DNA of 64,000 nucleotides from Planomicrobium stackebrandtii (GCF_030814955.1 NZ_JAUSWB010000007.1:62001-126000); one strand, 5' to 3'; shown: positions 1 through 11,806, counted from the stretch's first letter. Translations and numbers: made by a program. Notes: generated from the sequence alone by a model not told the origin.

Positions 1-1
1 G

Positions 2-765
2 GAAGTCAACATCAAAATGACCAGCGGACCGGCCATTGAACGTCCTGGCGACTTGGCGGCCATTGTGTCGTCATTGGAACCCGGAGACGTCTTATTTATT
101 GATGAGATTCATCGCTTGAACCGGTCAATCGAAGAAGTGTTGTATCCGGCAATGGAGGATTTCTGTTTGGATATTGTCGTCGGCAAAGGACCGACTGCGC
201 GTTCCGTTCGGTTGGATTTGCCGCCATTTACGCTGATCGGGGCAACAACGCGTGCAGGAGCCTTGTCGGCACCGTTGCGTGACCGTTTCGGCGTTTTGTC
301 GAGGCTTGATTATTACGATACCGAAGCGTTAACGGAAATTGTTGTTCGCAGTTCGAAACTGTTTGAGGCGGACATTGATCCAAATGCTGCTGTTGAAATT
401 GCCCGACGCTCCCGTGGGACTCCGCGTATTGCCAACCGTTTGCTGAAACGCGTCCGGGATTATGCCCAGGTTCGCGGAACCGGCTCCATTACGATGGATA
501 TGGCAGAGCAGGCGCTGGAAATGCTGCAAGTCGATCCGCTTGGATTGGACCATATTGACCATAAATTATTGACGGGCATGATTGAACGTTTCCGGGGCGG
601 TCCGGTTGGACTGGATACGATTGCTGCAAGCATCGGGGAAGAGTCGACGACGATTGAAGACGTCTACGAACCGTATTTGCTGCAGATTGGGTTTATCCAG
701 CGGACACCAAGAGGCCGCACGGTAACGCAATTAGCCTATGAACACTTTAAAATGGAGATGCCTGA

Positions 766-769
<4 letters not shown>
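2..769 (+). CDS. ruvB: Holliday junction branch migration ATPase RuvB (3' part)
   Basis: RuvB is the AAA+ motor that, with RuvA, drives branch migration of Holliday junctions during recombination and fork repair. The window opens inside the gene. About 255 residues are visible, so roughly the first 75-80, including Walker A, lie outside. Visible marks are Walker B DEIHRLN near the start, the sensor region GATTRAG, a conserved arginine-rich stretch ([20 protein letters not shown]) and the C-terminal winged-helix end. The stop overlaps the queA start (ATGA at 766-769), so the two are translationally coupled. The order ruvB-queA-tgt-yajC is the usual Bacillales order. Confidence 0.97.
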
Positions 770-2987
<2,218 letters not shown>

Positions 2988-3029
2988 GTTTGTAAGAGAA
3001 TAGAGAAAGTGAAAGGGGGAAAATGAATA

Positions 3030-3305
3030 ATGGAAACTTTAATTGCGTTATCACCTTTACTATTAATGTTCTTGCTAATGTGGTTTTTCATCATCCGTCC
3101 TGCCCAAAAACGTCAGAAGGCGACGAAAAACATGCAGACAGAATTAAGACGCGGCGACCGCATTGTTACAATCGGCGGATTGCATGGCCTTGTTGATGCA
3201 GTGGACGATGCAACCATCTACATCACTGTAGCTGATGGCACGCGTATGCAGTTTGAGCGTCAAGCAATTGCACGTGTTGTGGAATCGGCAAAATCAACAA
3301 TCTAA
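3030..3305 (+). CDS. yajC: preprotein translocase accessory subunit YajC
   Basis: This is a 91-residue protein with one N-terminal membrane helix (about residues 3-24), followed by FIIRPAQKRQK and a small basic cytosolic domain with IVTIGGLHGLVD, all typical of YajC. YajC associates with the SecDF/YidC holo-translocon in the cytoplasmic membrane. A strong ribosome binding site (AAAGGGGGAAAA) precedes the ATG. It closes the ruvB-queA-tgt operon and ends at a terminator. secDF lies two genes downstream, as in B. subtilis. Confidence 0.95.
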   Translation: METLIALSPLLLMFLLMWFFIIRPAQKRQKATKNMQTELRRGDRIVTIGGLHGLVDAVDDATIYITVADGTRMQFERQAIARVVESAKSTI

Positions 3306-3319
3306 AACAAGTAAAAACT

Positions 3320-3346
3320 CGCCTTCGATTTTGAAGGCGTTTTTTT
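3320..3346 (+). terminator. terminator after yajC
   Basis: A 7-bp perfect stem (CGCCTTC / GAAGGCG) with a 6-base loop is followed by seven T. It ends the ruvB-yajC operon. Confidence 0.9.
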
Positions 3347-3366
3347 AATGAAAAATAATGTCCTTA

Positions 3367-3395
3367 TTCTAAATTTTCCAGTTACAGGGTACAAT
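3367..3395 (+). promoter_or_regulatory. possible promoter of comN
   Basis: TACAAT at 3390-3395 lies 31 bases before the comN start. The -35 at 17-base spacing (TTCTAA) is poor, so this is tentative. Confidence 0.35.
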
Positions 3396-3425
3396 GGATA
3401 CAGCACAGCGGAAAGGAGTACACGC

Positions 3426-3740
3426 ATGGCGAGTTATCCAGAACAATTTGAATTTGTTCTGCCGGCGCTTCAAAGCAAACGCAGTGAATTTCATCATTTT
3501 CAATACGATACTTTTACAGAAGAGGATTTATGGGAATTTTGCGTTAAGAAAAAATGGCGAAAAAAAGACATAGATACGATGCATCTCTATGAAATGATCA
3601 ACGACATTATGAATATGACCGCTTCTGACTTTTTGGCCTACCACCAGGTCGAGGCGTTAAAAAAGGCACGCTGGAACGATGACAGTACACTGGAGAACAT
3701 TGGGCATCTCTTGCGTCCGTCTTCGAAAAAAACGACGTAA
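3426..3740 (+). CDS. comN: ComN-like post-transcriptional regulator
   Basis: This is a small soluble 104-residue protein with the family core EEDLWEFCVKKKWRK and a C-terminal helix around EMINDIMNMTASDFLAYHQ. It resembles B. subtilis ComN (YrzD), which affects translation of comER/comE mRNA, and it sits before secDF as comN does there. I chose the ATG at 3426 because GAAAGGAG precedes it at good spacing; an earlier in-frame ATG at 3348 lies in the yajC terminator and has no binding site. The competence role is family knowledge; the sequence alone shows only membership. Confidence 0.8.
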   Translation: MASYPEQFEFVLPALQSKRSEFHHFQYDTFTEEDLWEFCVKKKWRKKDIDTMHLYEMINDIMNMTASDFLAYHQVEALKKARWNDDSTLENIGHLLRPSSKKTT

Positions 3741-3966
3741 GTTAGATTTGGGAATTTAGTTTTTGTCCGCAGCTTAGGCCGCCAAGGGCATGGCTCCGCA
3801 CTCTTTAATAGATATGTGGAATGCAGCTCAATGAACCTTGGAGCGAATTCCTCATACAATAAAAACTGATTTTTTATTCAATTTACCCAGTCCAATTTGA
3901 CAGTAATCAGCGGCTGTTTCATAATGATAGTGCTGTGTTTTACACACCCGAGGAGGAAGTTTACAT
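3741..3966 (+). promoter_or_regulatory. comN-secDF intergenic region with sigma-A promoter
   Basis: A near-consensus promoter TTGACA (3897-3902), 17-base spacer, CATAAT (3920-3925) sits about 40 bases before the secDF start, so the 5' leader is short. There is no room for a SecM- or MifM-type arrest peptide on this transcript. The upstream part holds GGGCATGGCTCCGCA (3786-3800), which matches part of the palindrome upstream of cymR in 14 of 15 bases. No gene is seen. Confidence 0.7.
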
Positions 3967-6243
3967 ATGAAAGCAAGAGGTCGCATAATTGCCTTTTTCT
4001 TACTGGTTATTGTACTGATAGGGATTATTGGCTCGACTAGTTTACCCATTGCAAAAGACATTCGATTAGGCCTGGATCTTCAGGGCGGCTTTGAAGTGCT
4101 CTATCAAGTAGAAGCTTTGGAAGATGGACAGGAAATTACCGAAGATGTGCTGACGGATACAACGGATGCGTTGATGAACCGAATCAACGTGCTTGGAGTC
4201 AGCGAACCGGTTATCCAAATCGAAGGCGATAACCGCATCCGGGTCCAATTGGCGGGAGTGGAGGATCAAGCTTCAGCACGTGAATTGCTGTCAACTGAAG
4301 CCAATCTGACTTTCCGCGACGCGGAAGATAACCTTCTGCTTGCCGGAAACGATTTGGCACAAGGCGGCGCAACCGGAACGTTCGATCAGAACGGCAATCC
4401 GATTGTTACTCTGGAGCTAAATGACCCAGGCAAATTCGCAGAAGTGACAGAAACCGTTTCTCAAATGCCGGCCCCTGACAATGTCTTGGTCATTTGGCTG
4501 GATTTTGAAGAAGGTGTGGATTCTTTCGCGGAAGAACGCATGAAGGAGGACCCGAAATTTGTTTCGGCGCCAAGTGTGCAGCAGCGCATTTCGTCCCCAT
4601 CTGTTGAGATTTCCGGATCGTTCACAGTAGAAGAAACACAGAACTTATCAGGTATTTTGAATGCCGGTGCTTTGCCGGTAAGTTTGGAAGAAATCTATTC
4701 GACTTCAGTCGGAGCCCAGTTTGGTGAACAGGCGCTTGACCAAACCATGGTTGCAGCTGCTGTCGGGATTGCCTTAGTCCTGTTGTTCATGCTGGTTTAT
4801 TACCGCTTGCCAGGTGCAATCGCCGTTGTTACGTTATCGGCCTATGTTTACCTGATCCTCCTGGTATTTGAATGGATTGGCGGCGTATTGACGCTTCCCG
4901 GAATCGCAGCGATCATGCTCGGTGTCGGTATGGCTGTAGATGCCAACATCATCACCTATGAGCGGATCCGAGAAGAGATGCGCGTCGGCAAAACTGTAAA
5001 AGAAGCATTCAAGGTAGGTGCACGGTCTTCGTTCTCAGCCATCCTGGATGCCAACGTTACCACATTGCTGGCAGCGGCCGTACTGTTTTATTTCGGAACA
5101 AGTTCCGTAAAAGGGTTTGCGACGCTGTTGATTATCTCCATTTTGGTCAGCTTCCTGACAGCGGTTTGGGGATCGCGCCTGCTGCTTGGCCTATGGGTCA
5201 ACAGCGGTGTGCTCGACAATAAATTTGGCTTGTTCGGATTAAAGAAATCGACAATCCACTCTAAAGAAGAAGGCTTGGAAATTACTGATCTTACCACGCG
5301 CTTCGACCGTTTTGATTTTGCGAAACACCGCAATAAATTCTTTTTGGCTTCAATTGTCTTGATCATTGCCGGAATGGCAGTCATCGGTGTATTCCGCCTC
5401 AACTTGGGCATTGATTTCTCCAGCGGTACACGCGTTGAAATTGCTTCGGAATCGGCACTGACAAAAGAAGAAGTGCAAAGCTTCCTTGATGGTGCAGGCT
5501 ATGAAACGGAAGACATCGTCATTTCGGGTGACGAGTCTAATCTTGGTGTGGCGCGTTTCAATGAAGCGTTCAGCCAGGAAGAAATCAATAGCTTGAAATC
5601 TGTGGCAGCGGAAGAATTCGGTGCAGAGCCGAACATTTCAACCGTGTCACCGACAGTGGGAGAAGAACTTGCGAAAAATGCGCTGTATGCCTTGTCGATT
5701 GCGGCACTCGGCATCATCATTTACGTCGCCTTCCGTTTTGAATGGCGCATGGGTGTGGCATCCGTTGTCGCATTAATTCACGATGCATTCTTCATTGTTG
5801 CCGTATTCAGTCTGCTGCGGCTTGAGGTGGACATCACCTTTATCGCTGCGGTTCTGACCATCGTCGGTTATTCGATCAATGACACAATCGTGACATTTGA
5901 CCGAATCCGGGAAAACATGAAACGCATGAAGAAGATCGATACGGTCGAACAGTTGGAAAAAGTGGTCAACGTATCGCTTCGCCAAACACTTGGGCGCTCG
6001 GTCAACACGGTGCTGACAGTTGTGTTTGTGGTCATTGCACTATTGATCTTCGGCGCACCATCGATCACGAACTTCTCGATTGCTTTATTGATCGGGTTGA
6101 TTGCCGGTACTTACTCTTCCATCTTTATCGCCGCCCAGCTGTGGCTGGTCTTGAAAAAAGGCGAACTGAAGAAAAAAGGGCCGATCGATATTGAGAAGAA
6201 AGACGAACAAAACAAATGGGGTTCTGACGAGCCTGTCGTATAA
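3967..6243 (+). CDS. secDF: protein translocase subunit SecDF (fused SecD-SecF)
   Basis: SecDF uses the proton motive force to help pull preproteins through SecYEG. The 758-residue chain is the Bacillus-type fusion. A SecD half (about 1-430) has an N-terminal membrane anchor, DIRLGLDLQGG and a P1 exported domain. A SecF half (about 445-758) has FRLNLGIDFSSGTRVEI. Each half carries a membrane bundle with the conserved D4-type motifs (GVGMAVDANIITYERIREE; VGYSINDTIVTFDRIREN). The C-terminus is a charged cytosolic tail. The ATG follows GAGGAGGAAG. Unlike E. coli, no separate secD and secF are present. Confidence 0.97.
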   Translation: MKARGRIIAFFLLVIVLIGIIGSTSLPIAKDIRLGLDLQGGFEVLYQVEALEDGQEITEDVLTDTTDALMNRINVLGVSEPVIQIEGDNRIRVQLAGVEDQASARELLSTEANLTFRDAEDNLLLAGNDLAQGGATGTFDQNGNPIVTLELNDPGKFAEVTETVSQMPAPDNVLVIWLDFEEGVDSFAEERMKEDPKFVSAPSVQQRISSPSVEISGSFTVEETQNLSGILNAGALPVSLEEIYSTSVGAQFGEQALDQTMVAAAVGIALVLLFMLVYYRLPGAIAVVTLSAYVYLILLVFEWIGGVLTLPGIAAIMLGVGMAVDANIITYERIREEMRVGKTVKEAFKVGARSSFSAILDANVTTLLAAAVLFYFGTSSVKGFATLLIISILVSFLTAVWGSRLLLGLWVNSGVLDNKFGLFGLKKSTIHSKEEGLEITDLTTRFDRFDFAKHRNKFFLASIVLIIAGMAVIGVFRLNLGIDFSSGTRVEIASESALTKEEVQSFLDGAGYETEDIVISGDESNLGVARFNEAFSQEEINSLKSVAAEEFGAEPNISTVSPTVGEELAKNALYALSIAALGIIIYVAFRFEWRMGVASVVALIHDAFFIVAVFSLLRLEVDITFIAAVLTIVGYSINDTIVTFDRIRENMKRMKKIDTVEQLEKVVNVSLRQTLGRSVNTVLTVVFVVIALLIFGAPSITNFSIALLIGLIAGTYSSIFIAAQLWLVLKKGELKKKGPIDIEKKDEQNKWGSDEPVV

Positions 6244-6256
6244 GTTTAGAGTTGAA

Positions 6257-6298
6257 ATGGAACAGGGTATAGATAATATGACCTTGTTCCATTTTTTT
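6257..6298 (+). terminator. terminator after secDF
   Basis: TGGAACAGG pairs with CCTTGTTCCA (one bulged base) across a 14-base loop, followed by a T-rich tract. Confidence 0.8.
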
Positions 6299-6319
6299 AT
6301 TTTGAGAGGAGAATCGACA

Positions 6320-6673
6320 ATGAAGTTACAATGGCTTATTTTACTTGGACTTGTTTTTGCAGTAATCATTGCAGTATTTGCTGTTGTCAACGTTGACGAG
6401 GTTCCGGTCAACTATGTATTTGGTGAAGCACAATGGCCGTTGATACTGGTCATTCTAGCGTCTGCGTTGCTCGGATTTTTACTGAGCGGGGTGCTGGCAA
6501 TCATGCGCCAATACCAGATGCAGCGCAAAATCAAAGCGTTGCAAAAAGAGATGGCAGTCAAAGAAAATTTGATCGCCACTCAGCAAAACGAAATCGGCGA
6601 GTATCAAAAAGCCGGTGTGGTGCCGGATGCACAAATCGTCACCAGCGAAGAACTGAAGAAAGAGGAAATCTGA
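6320..6673 (+). CDS. LapA-domain (DUF1049) membrane protein
   Basis: This 117-residue inner-membrane protein has two hydrophobic helices (about 4-24 and 39-62) separated by the DUF1049/LapA signature NVDEVPVNYVFG. A cytosolic coiled-coil-like tail follows, rich in Lys, Gln and Glu. The start at 6320 follows GAGAGGAG; an open frame continues upstream but runs through the secDF terminator. LapA proteins in Gram-negatives aid LPS assembly; Firmicutes homologues (YrvD in B. subtilis, also next to recJ) have no assigned role. Function is unknown here. Confidence 0.85.
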   Translation: MKLQWLILLGLVFAVIIAVFAVVNVDEVPVNYVFGEAQWPLILVILASALLGFLLSGVLAIMRQYQMQRKIKALQKEMAVKENLIATQQNEIGEYQKAGVVPDAQIVTSEELKKEEI

Positions 6674-6681
6674 AAAAAATG

Positions 6682-6713
6682 AACCTTTCGGTGCAGTTGC
6701 CGAAAGGTTTTTG
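6682..6713 (+). terminator. terminator after the LapA-like gene
   Basis: AACCTTTCGG / CCGAAAGGTT form a 10-bp stem with an 8-base loop and a T-rich tail. Confidence 0.85.
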
Positions 6714-6759
6714 TCTGCGTTTTTTTGCTGTATAATGAACCGGTGAGGAAGTGATAGCG

Positions 6760-9102
6760 ATGATTGAATCCAAAAAAAGATGGCGTTTGACGACGCCGGA
6801 CGAAAAAGCGGTAGAAGAAATTCAAAAAGAACTGAAGATAACATCCGTACTGGCCAAAATTTTGGTGACGCGCGGGTTAAATACGGCAGCATCGGCTCGT
6901 TCATTTATGCAGATGGACGCCAGCGGCATACATAATCCCTATTTAATGAAAGATATGGATGTGGCCGTGGAGCGCATCCGTTCAGCTATCGACAACCAGG
7001 AGAAAATCATGGTCTATGGCGACTACGATGCGGATGGCGTTACCAGCACGACCGTCATGATGACCGTCTTGCAGGATTTAGGGGCCGATGTGTCCTTTAT
7101 GATACCGAACCGCTTTAAACACGGGTACGGACCGAATACAGAATTGTTCCAGCAGGCGTTCGACAACGGCACAAAATTGATTGTTACCGTTGATAATGGA
7201 ATTTCCGGCATCGAACAGGTCGATTTTGCCAATGGACTGGGGATGGATGTAATCATCAGTGACCACCATGACATCGGTGACCAAATGCCAAATGCGTTGG
7301 CTGTTATCCATCCGCGCCATCCTGAAGGCAACTATCCTTTCGGTGAACTGGCGGGCGTCGGAGTGGCATTTAAAATAGCGCATGCCTTGTACGAAGAAGT
7401 TCCAGATCACCTGATTGAATTGACGGCGATCGGCACCGTTGCCGACCTGGTGCCGTTGCATGACGAAAATCGGCTGTTTGTGAAAGAAGGTCTGGCAGCA
7501 TTAATCGATTCTCCGAGCCCGGCCATCGCAGCATTATGTGAAGTTGCCGGCATTAAACAGCAGGATATTACGGAAGAAACAATCGGTTTTATGTTTGGTC
7601 CGCGCATTAACGCGATCGGCCGTTTGCAGGATGCCGATCCCGCTGTCCGGATGTTCCTGACAGAAGATCCGGCAGAAGCGCGTTCGTTGGCTTCCGGACT
7701 CGATGTCCTGAACAAAGAGCGTCAGGCCATCGTCAAACAAATTTCTGAAGAAGCGATACAGCAAGTAGAGCAGCGCTATCCGGACGGGCCGCCGCACGTA
7801 ATTATTGTGGCCCAGGAAGGCTGGAATCCAGGCGTTGTCGGCATTGTGGCATCAAAACTGACAGAGAAATACTATCGTCCATCAATCGTATTGTCGCTGA
7901 ATCCGGAAACCGGCAAAGCAAAAGGCTCTGCACGCAGCATTGAAGGCTTTCATTTGTATAATGAACTGGCAAAAAACCGCGATATTCTGCCGCATTTCGG
8001 CGGACATCCGATGGCAGCAGGCATGACGCTGGAAGCGAGTGATGTGGACGATTTGCGCGAACGGCTGAACAAGCAGGCTGAAACGAGCTTGACTGAAGAA
8101 GACCTGCTGCCGGTTGTGGAAATTGATATTCCTTTGCGCCTAGATGAAATTGATATTACGGCTATTGAATCGATGCGGCTATTAGCGCCATTTGGCATGG
8201 GATTCGCCAAACCGAAGTTTTATCTGGAAGGCGTCAAAGTGGCATCTATTCGCAAAATCGGGGCGGCGCAAAACCATTTGAAAATGGAATTGACACAGCA
8301 TGCCGCAACGCTGGATGCTGTTGGTTTCGGCATCGGCCCGATTGGCGACGAATTGACGCCGGACGTCCAAATCGACGTCATCGGCGATCTGCAGATCAAT
8401 GAATGGAACGGACGGAAAAAACCGCAATTGATGGTAGAGGATGTCCGCACTGATCAGTGGCAATTGTTTGATATTCGCGGCATTCGCCAAGTATCGCGCT
8501 GGTCCAAGCTGATTCCTCAGGAAAACCAGGTTTTTCTGGCATTCAATGAGGATACGCCTGCTTTGTTCCAGTCGTTCCTGCCGCAGCCGATTTGCAAAGT
8601 GGATCAATTGGACGGAGTGCCAGGCACTAAAGATCATTTGGTGCTGCTGGACTTGCCGGAGTCGGAAGAGCAGTTGGCGTCCGTACTGGCCGCATTAAAG
8701 CCGAAGCGCATTTACGCACATTTCCATGCCAAGGACTCGCAGTATTTTGAGCAGATTCCTACGCGGGAGCAATTCAAATGGCTGTTTGCGTTCATTAAAA
8801 AACGCGGCACGTTCGATTTCAATAAACACTGCGATGAACTGGCAAAACATAAAGGCTGGACGCGCGAGTCATTATTTTTCATGCTGCAGGTGTTTTTTGA
8901 ACTCGGGTTTGTTACACTTAACAATGGAATTACCGAGATTGCCCAATCGCCGAGCAAACAGGATTTGTCGGAAGCGCCGATTTACAAAAAGCGTGAGCAG
9001 CAGATCGCTCTGGAGCAGAAGCTTTTGTATGCATCTTATAAAGATTTAAAAGAGTGGTTCGATGCGAAAGTGTCTGCCAAGGAGGAAGAAATATGGATTT
9101 GA
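6760..9102 (+). CDS. recJ: single-stranded-DNA-specific exonuclease RecJ
   Basis: RecJ is a metal-dependent 5'-3' exonuclease that processes ends in RecF-type recombination and mismatch repair. The DHH-superfamily motifs are seen: YGDYDADG near residue 87, the DHH triad in SDHHD near 167, and GPRINAIGR near 285, then the DHHA1 domain with [14 protein letters not shown] near 415. A long C-terminal OB and DRTGG-like region follows, typical of Firmicutes RecJ (780 residues in all). The ATG at 6760 is preferred over an in-frame GTG at 6751 because the GTG overlaps the binding site GAGGAAG. It overlaps apt by 10 bases. Confidence 0.96.
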   Translation: MIESKKRWRLTTPDEKAVEEIQKELKITSVLAKILVTRGLNTAASARSFMQMDASGIHNPYLMKDMDVAVERIRSAIDNQEKIMVYGDYDADGVTSTTVMMTVLQDLGADVSFMIPNRFKHGYGPNTELFQQAFDNGTKLIVTVDNGISGIEQVDFANGLGMDVIISDHHDIGDQMPNALAVIHPRHPEGNYPFGELAGVGVAFKIAHALYEEVPDHLIELTAIGTVADLVPLHDENRLFVKEGLAALIDSPSPAIAALCEVAGIKQQDITEETIGFMFGPRINAIGRLQDADPAVRMFLTEDPAEARSLASGLDVLNKERQAIVKQISEEAIQQVEQRYPDGPPHVIIVAQEGWNPGVVGIVASKLTEKYYRPSIVLSLNPETGKAKGSARSIEGFHLYNELAKNRDILPHFGGHPMAAGMTLEASDVDDLRERLNKQAETSLTEEDLLPVVEIDIPLRLDEIDITAIESMRLLAPFGMGFAKPKFYLEGVKVASIRKIGAAQNHLKMELTQHAATLDAVGFGIGPIGDELTPDVQIDVIGDLQINEWNGRKKPQLMVEDVRTDQWQLFDIRGIRQVSRWSKLIPQENQVFLAFNEDTPALFQSFLPQPICKVDQLDGVPGTKDHLVLLDLPESEEQLASVLAALKPKRIYAHFHAKDSQYFEQIPTREQFKWLFAFIKKRGTFDFNKHCDELAKHKGWTRESLFFMLQVFFELGFVTLNNGITEIAQSPSKQDLSEAPIYKKREQQIALEQKLLYASYKDLKEWFDAKVSAKEEEIWI

Positions 9103-9605
9103 AGAAGTATATTACGATTGTAGAAGATTGGCCAAAACCAGGAATCCGTTTTAAGGACATCACTTCGCTGATGGACGACGGAACTGCTTATAAGTATGCA
9201 ACGGACCAAATCGTTGAATACGCAAAAACAGTAAATGCTGAAATTATCGTAGGACCGGAAGCGCGCGGATTTATCATCGGCTGCCCTGTTGCTTACGCTC
9301 TTGAACTTGGCTTTGCCCCAGTCCGCAAAGAAGGAAAGTTGCCCCGCGAAGTGATTCGTGCGCAATATGGCCTTGAATACGGAACGGACGTATTAACGAT
9401 GCACAAAGACGCCATCAAACCGGGACAGCGTGTTTTGATCACCGATGACTTGCTTGCTACCGGCGGCACAATCGGTGCGACCATTAACTTGGTTGAACAG
9501 CTCGGCGGAGTAGTCGTCGGCTGCGCATTTTTGATCGAATTGACTTATTTGGACGGCCGCAAAAATTTGGACGGCTATGATGTTACGACTTTAATGCAAT
9601 ATTAA
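9093..9605 (+). CDS. apt: adenine phosphoribosyltransferase
   Basis: Apt converts adenine plus PRPP to AMP in purine salvage. The 170-residue product has the family's usual length, the PRPP-binding motif [13 protein letters not shown] (about residues 112-124), and the early GPEARGFI and VRKEGKLP segments. The ATG at 9093 lies inside the recJ end after AAGGAGGAAG; an in-frame start upstream would add residues unlike any Apt. In Bacillus relA follows directly; here two unrelated genes intervene. Confidence 0.96.
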   Translation: MDLKKYITIVEDWPKPGIRFKDITSLMDDGTAYKYATDQIVEYAKTVNAEIIVGPEARGFIIGCPVAYALELGFAPVRKEGKLPREVIRAQYGLEYGTDVLTMHKDAIKPGQRVLITDDLLATGGTIGATINLVEQLGGVVVGCAFLIELTYLDGRKNLDGYDVTTLMQY

Positions 9606-9610
9606 TACCG

Positions 9611-9646
9611 AATCTCTCTGCCATTACAGGCAGAGGGATTTTTTTC
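9611..9646 (+). terminator. terminator after apt
   Basis: ATCTCTCTGCC / GGCAGAGGGAT (one G-T pair) with a 6-base loop, followed by seven T. Confidence 0.88.
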
Positions 9647-9696
9647 TGGCATCGAGGGTATGGAAACAAGAGTGACATATGGGAGGTGACTGGAAG

Positions 9697-11250
9697 ATGA
9701 AGCTGGAAAAAGAGCACGATCCCCGACTGAATGCTGCATGGATTGACCAATACTTGGACAATCGCACACCTCTTGAAAAAATTACCCGCGAAACGGAAAG
9801 TTTTTTTGCTGCCATAAAAAAAGATTTCGCTGTCAGCAAGCACGCCCAGCGGAAAATGAACTTTACGGAACGGCTATGGTCTTTTCTGGCAGAAGAGTTT
9901 TCACTTGACGATGAAAACGGTTTTGAAACCCGGGTATCGGGCCAGCAATTTTACCCCGCGTGGAAGGACAGGCTGGACGGCGAATACCGAAAACTTGAGT
10001 CGACCATCCAGCGTCGGGTCAACGTGCGGGACTACGGTGCGGTGGGCGATGGGGAAACCGACTGCACAGATGCCTTTAAAAAAGCCTTTGGCAAAGGAGC
10101 GGTTGAAGTCAAGGTGCCGGCGGGCGTTTATATGGTAGACGGTTTGAAGCTGCCGTCCTGGACGCGGCTGATAGGTGCAGGCAAAGGACGAACGGTGATA
10201 AAGCTGCAGGCGAAAGCGCCTCGCAAAGCCCGTCTGTTGACCAACAGCAATTACTTGTCTGGCAACCGCAACATTTCTGTGGAAGGGCTGACATTGGACT
10301 GGCATGTCGAACGATTAGGGGATGTGGAAAACACCAGCGCAGGCGGCAATCATTCCAGCTGTTTGACTTTTGCGCGCGTCACATATGGCTGGGTCAAGGA
10401 TGTGGAGGCGCTCAATCCAGGGCTTCATTGCTTTGATATCACAGCGCCTCTCTATAACTATTCAGGGGACGGATTGCGGGGAAAAGGAGGCAGCCAATTT
10501 GTCTGGCTTGACGGCGTCAGCGGCTCCGGTTTCGGCGACGACGGTCTGACGACGCATCACAGCGATTACATTTTTGTTTCCAATTCGCATTTCAGCGACC
10601 CGAGCGGACGGGCGCACGAAAAAGGATTTTCCAATTCCAATGGCTTTGAAGTGGACGACGGATCGCGTCATGTCTGGCTGGCCAACAATTCGAGCGCACG
10701 CTGCTTTGGAGGAATCGAGATCAAAGCCCATGCCAACTCTTCGGCCGCATCAGGCGTCCATATCTCTGGCCATCTTTCGGTCCACGACAATCGTTCTTTT
10801 AATTTCCGCCACATTGGCCACCATAAAAAAGACGATCCAGAATCAAAATCGGCATTCAACATCTTCGCACAGCGGCTGGTAGCGATTGAGCCGATTGAAA
10901 CCTCTTTATACGAAGGTTCAGCGCCGCGCTGTTTGGTTGTGTCAGGCTATCGCAATGTCGCCATTAACCGGTTTCTCTTTGTCGGAGATCCAAATTATGA
11001 TTACAAGCGGCAGCCGGCTGCTGCAATTCAGTACCGGGCAGGCTGCGTTTCTTTGACCAATGGAGTCATCCGGGATTTTACGACGGCAGGAGCTGATGTA
11101 TCGATTGCCGGCGGCGAACAAAGTGCCCGCAACGTCCGGGTGGAAAATTTGGTCAGCATCGGTTCTGCAGAACAGGCAGTTGCTGTCGGAAAAGGCAGTG
11201 AGCTTGTCTATTTGGAAGGGGTCAGAAAACGAAGTTCCCATTTGCTTTAA
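9697..11250 (+). CDS. right-handed beta-helix protein, pectate-lyase superfamily
   Basis: This is a 517-residue protein without a signal peptide or membrane segment. Residues 1-105 are a charged helical region of unknown type. At about 106 begins the pectate_lyase_3 entry motif VNVRDYGAVGDGETD, followed by parallel beta-helix rungs (VEVKVPAGVYMVDGLKLP, TRLIGAGKGRTVIKL, SHFSDPSGRAHEKGFSN) to about 495. The start at 9697 is set by GGGAGGTGAC; an ATG at 9679 overlaps that site. It is flanked by a terminator and followed 25 bases later by a PfpI-like gene, so the two may be co-transcribed. Similar folds act on polysaccharides, but I see no assignable catalytic site and cannot name a substrate. 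It interrupts the usual apt-relA adjacency. Confidence 0.7.
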   Translation: MKLEKEHDPRLNAAWIDQYLDNRTPLEKITRETESFFAAIKKDFAVSKHAQRKMNFTERLWSFLAEEFSLDDENGFETRVSGQQFYPAWKDRLDGEYRKLESTIQRRVNVRDYGAVGDGETDCTDAFKKAFGKGAVEVKVPAGVYMVDGLKLPSWTRLIGAGKGRTVIKLQAKAPRKARLLTNSNYLSGNRNISVEGLTLDWHVERLGDVENTSAGGNHSSCLTFARVTYGWVKDVEALNPGLHCFDITAPLYNYSGDGLRGKGGSQFVWLDGVSGSGFGDDGLTTHHSDYIFVSNSHFSDPSGRAHEKGFSNSNGFEVDDGSRHVWLANNSSARCFGGIEIKAHANSSAASGVHISGHLSVHDNRSFNFRHIGHHKKDDPESKSAFNIFAQRLVAIEPIETSLYEGSAPRCLVVSGYRNVAINRFLFVGDPNYDYKRQPAAAIQYRAGCVSLTNGVIRDFTTAGADVSIAGGEQSARNVRVENLVSIGSAEQAVAVGKGSELVYLEGVRKRSSHLL

Positions 11251-11275
11251 AACAAATAAAAAAGGAGGCAATAAC

Positions 11276-11800
11276 ATGAAATTGACTGGAAAAAAAGTAC
11301 TGAGTTTTGTTCACCATGAATTCGAGGATTTGGAGCTATGGTACCCAATTTTAAGATTGCGTGAAGAAGGGGCCGAAGTCGAGTTGGCTGGAGAAGAAGC
11401 TGGTGTTGAGTATATAGGCAAATACGGCGTTCCGGCGACTTCCGACTTGTCTTACGGAGAAGCACTCGCGAAAGAATATGACGCGCTTCTTGTTCCGGGC
11501 GGCTGGGCACCGGACAAAATCCGCCGTTTTCCGGAAGTTTTGGAAATGGTTTGCCATATGGACGACCAGAAAAAGCCGATTGGCCAAATTTGCCACGCCG
11601 GCTGGGTGCTCATTTCCGCCAACATTTTAAAAGGCCGGAAAGTCACCAGCACGCCGGGCATAAAAGACGATATGGTCAACGCTGGCGCGGAATGGCTGGA
11701 TGAACCTGTAGTCGTTGACGGCCACTTGGTATCAAGCCGCCGTCCGCCCGATCTGCCGGATTATCTTCGGGAATTTATTAAAGTGATGGAGAAGAGCTAA
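11276..11800 (+). CDS. DJ-1/PfpI-family protein (class I glutamine amidotransferase fold)
   Basis: This 174-residue single-domain protein has the PfpI layout: KKVLSFVHHEFEDLELWYP at the N-terminus with an acidic residue (Glu 17 or Glu 20), LLVPGGWAPDKIR near 71-83, and the nucleophile elbow GQICHAGW with Cys106-His107. The 'general stress protein 18' branch of the family may act in deglycation or stress; activity is not predictable from sequence. The ATG follows AAAAAAGGAGG at ideal spacing. It probably forms a two-gene unit with the preceding beta-helix gene. Confidence 0.85.
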   Translation: MKLTGKKVLSFVHHEFEDLELWYPILRLREEGAEVELAGEEAGVEYIGKYGVPATSDLSYGEALAKEYDALLVPGGWAPDKIRRFPEVLEMVCHMDDQKKPIGQICHAGWVLISANILKGRKVTSTPGIKDDMVNAGAEWLDEPVVVDGHLVSSRRPPDLPDYLREFIKVMEKS

Positions 11801-11806
11801 CAAAGC

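Noticed and set aside
3741-3966. Arrest-peptide leader (SecM/VemP/MifM type) before secDF
   Set aside because: The promoter is only about 40 bases before secDF, leaving no room for a leader frame.
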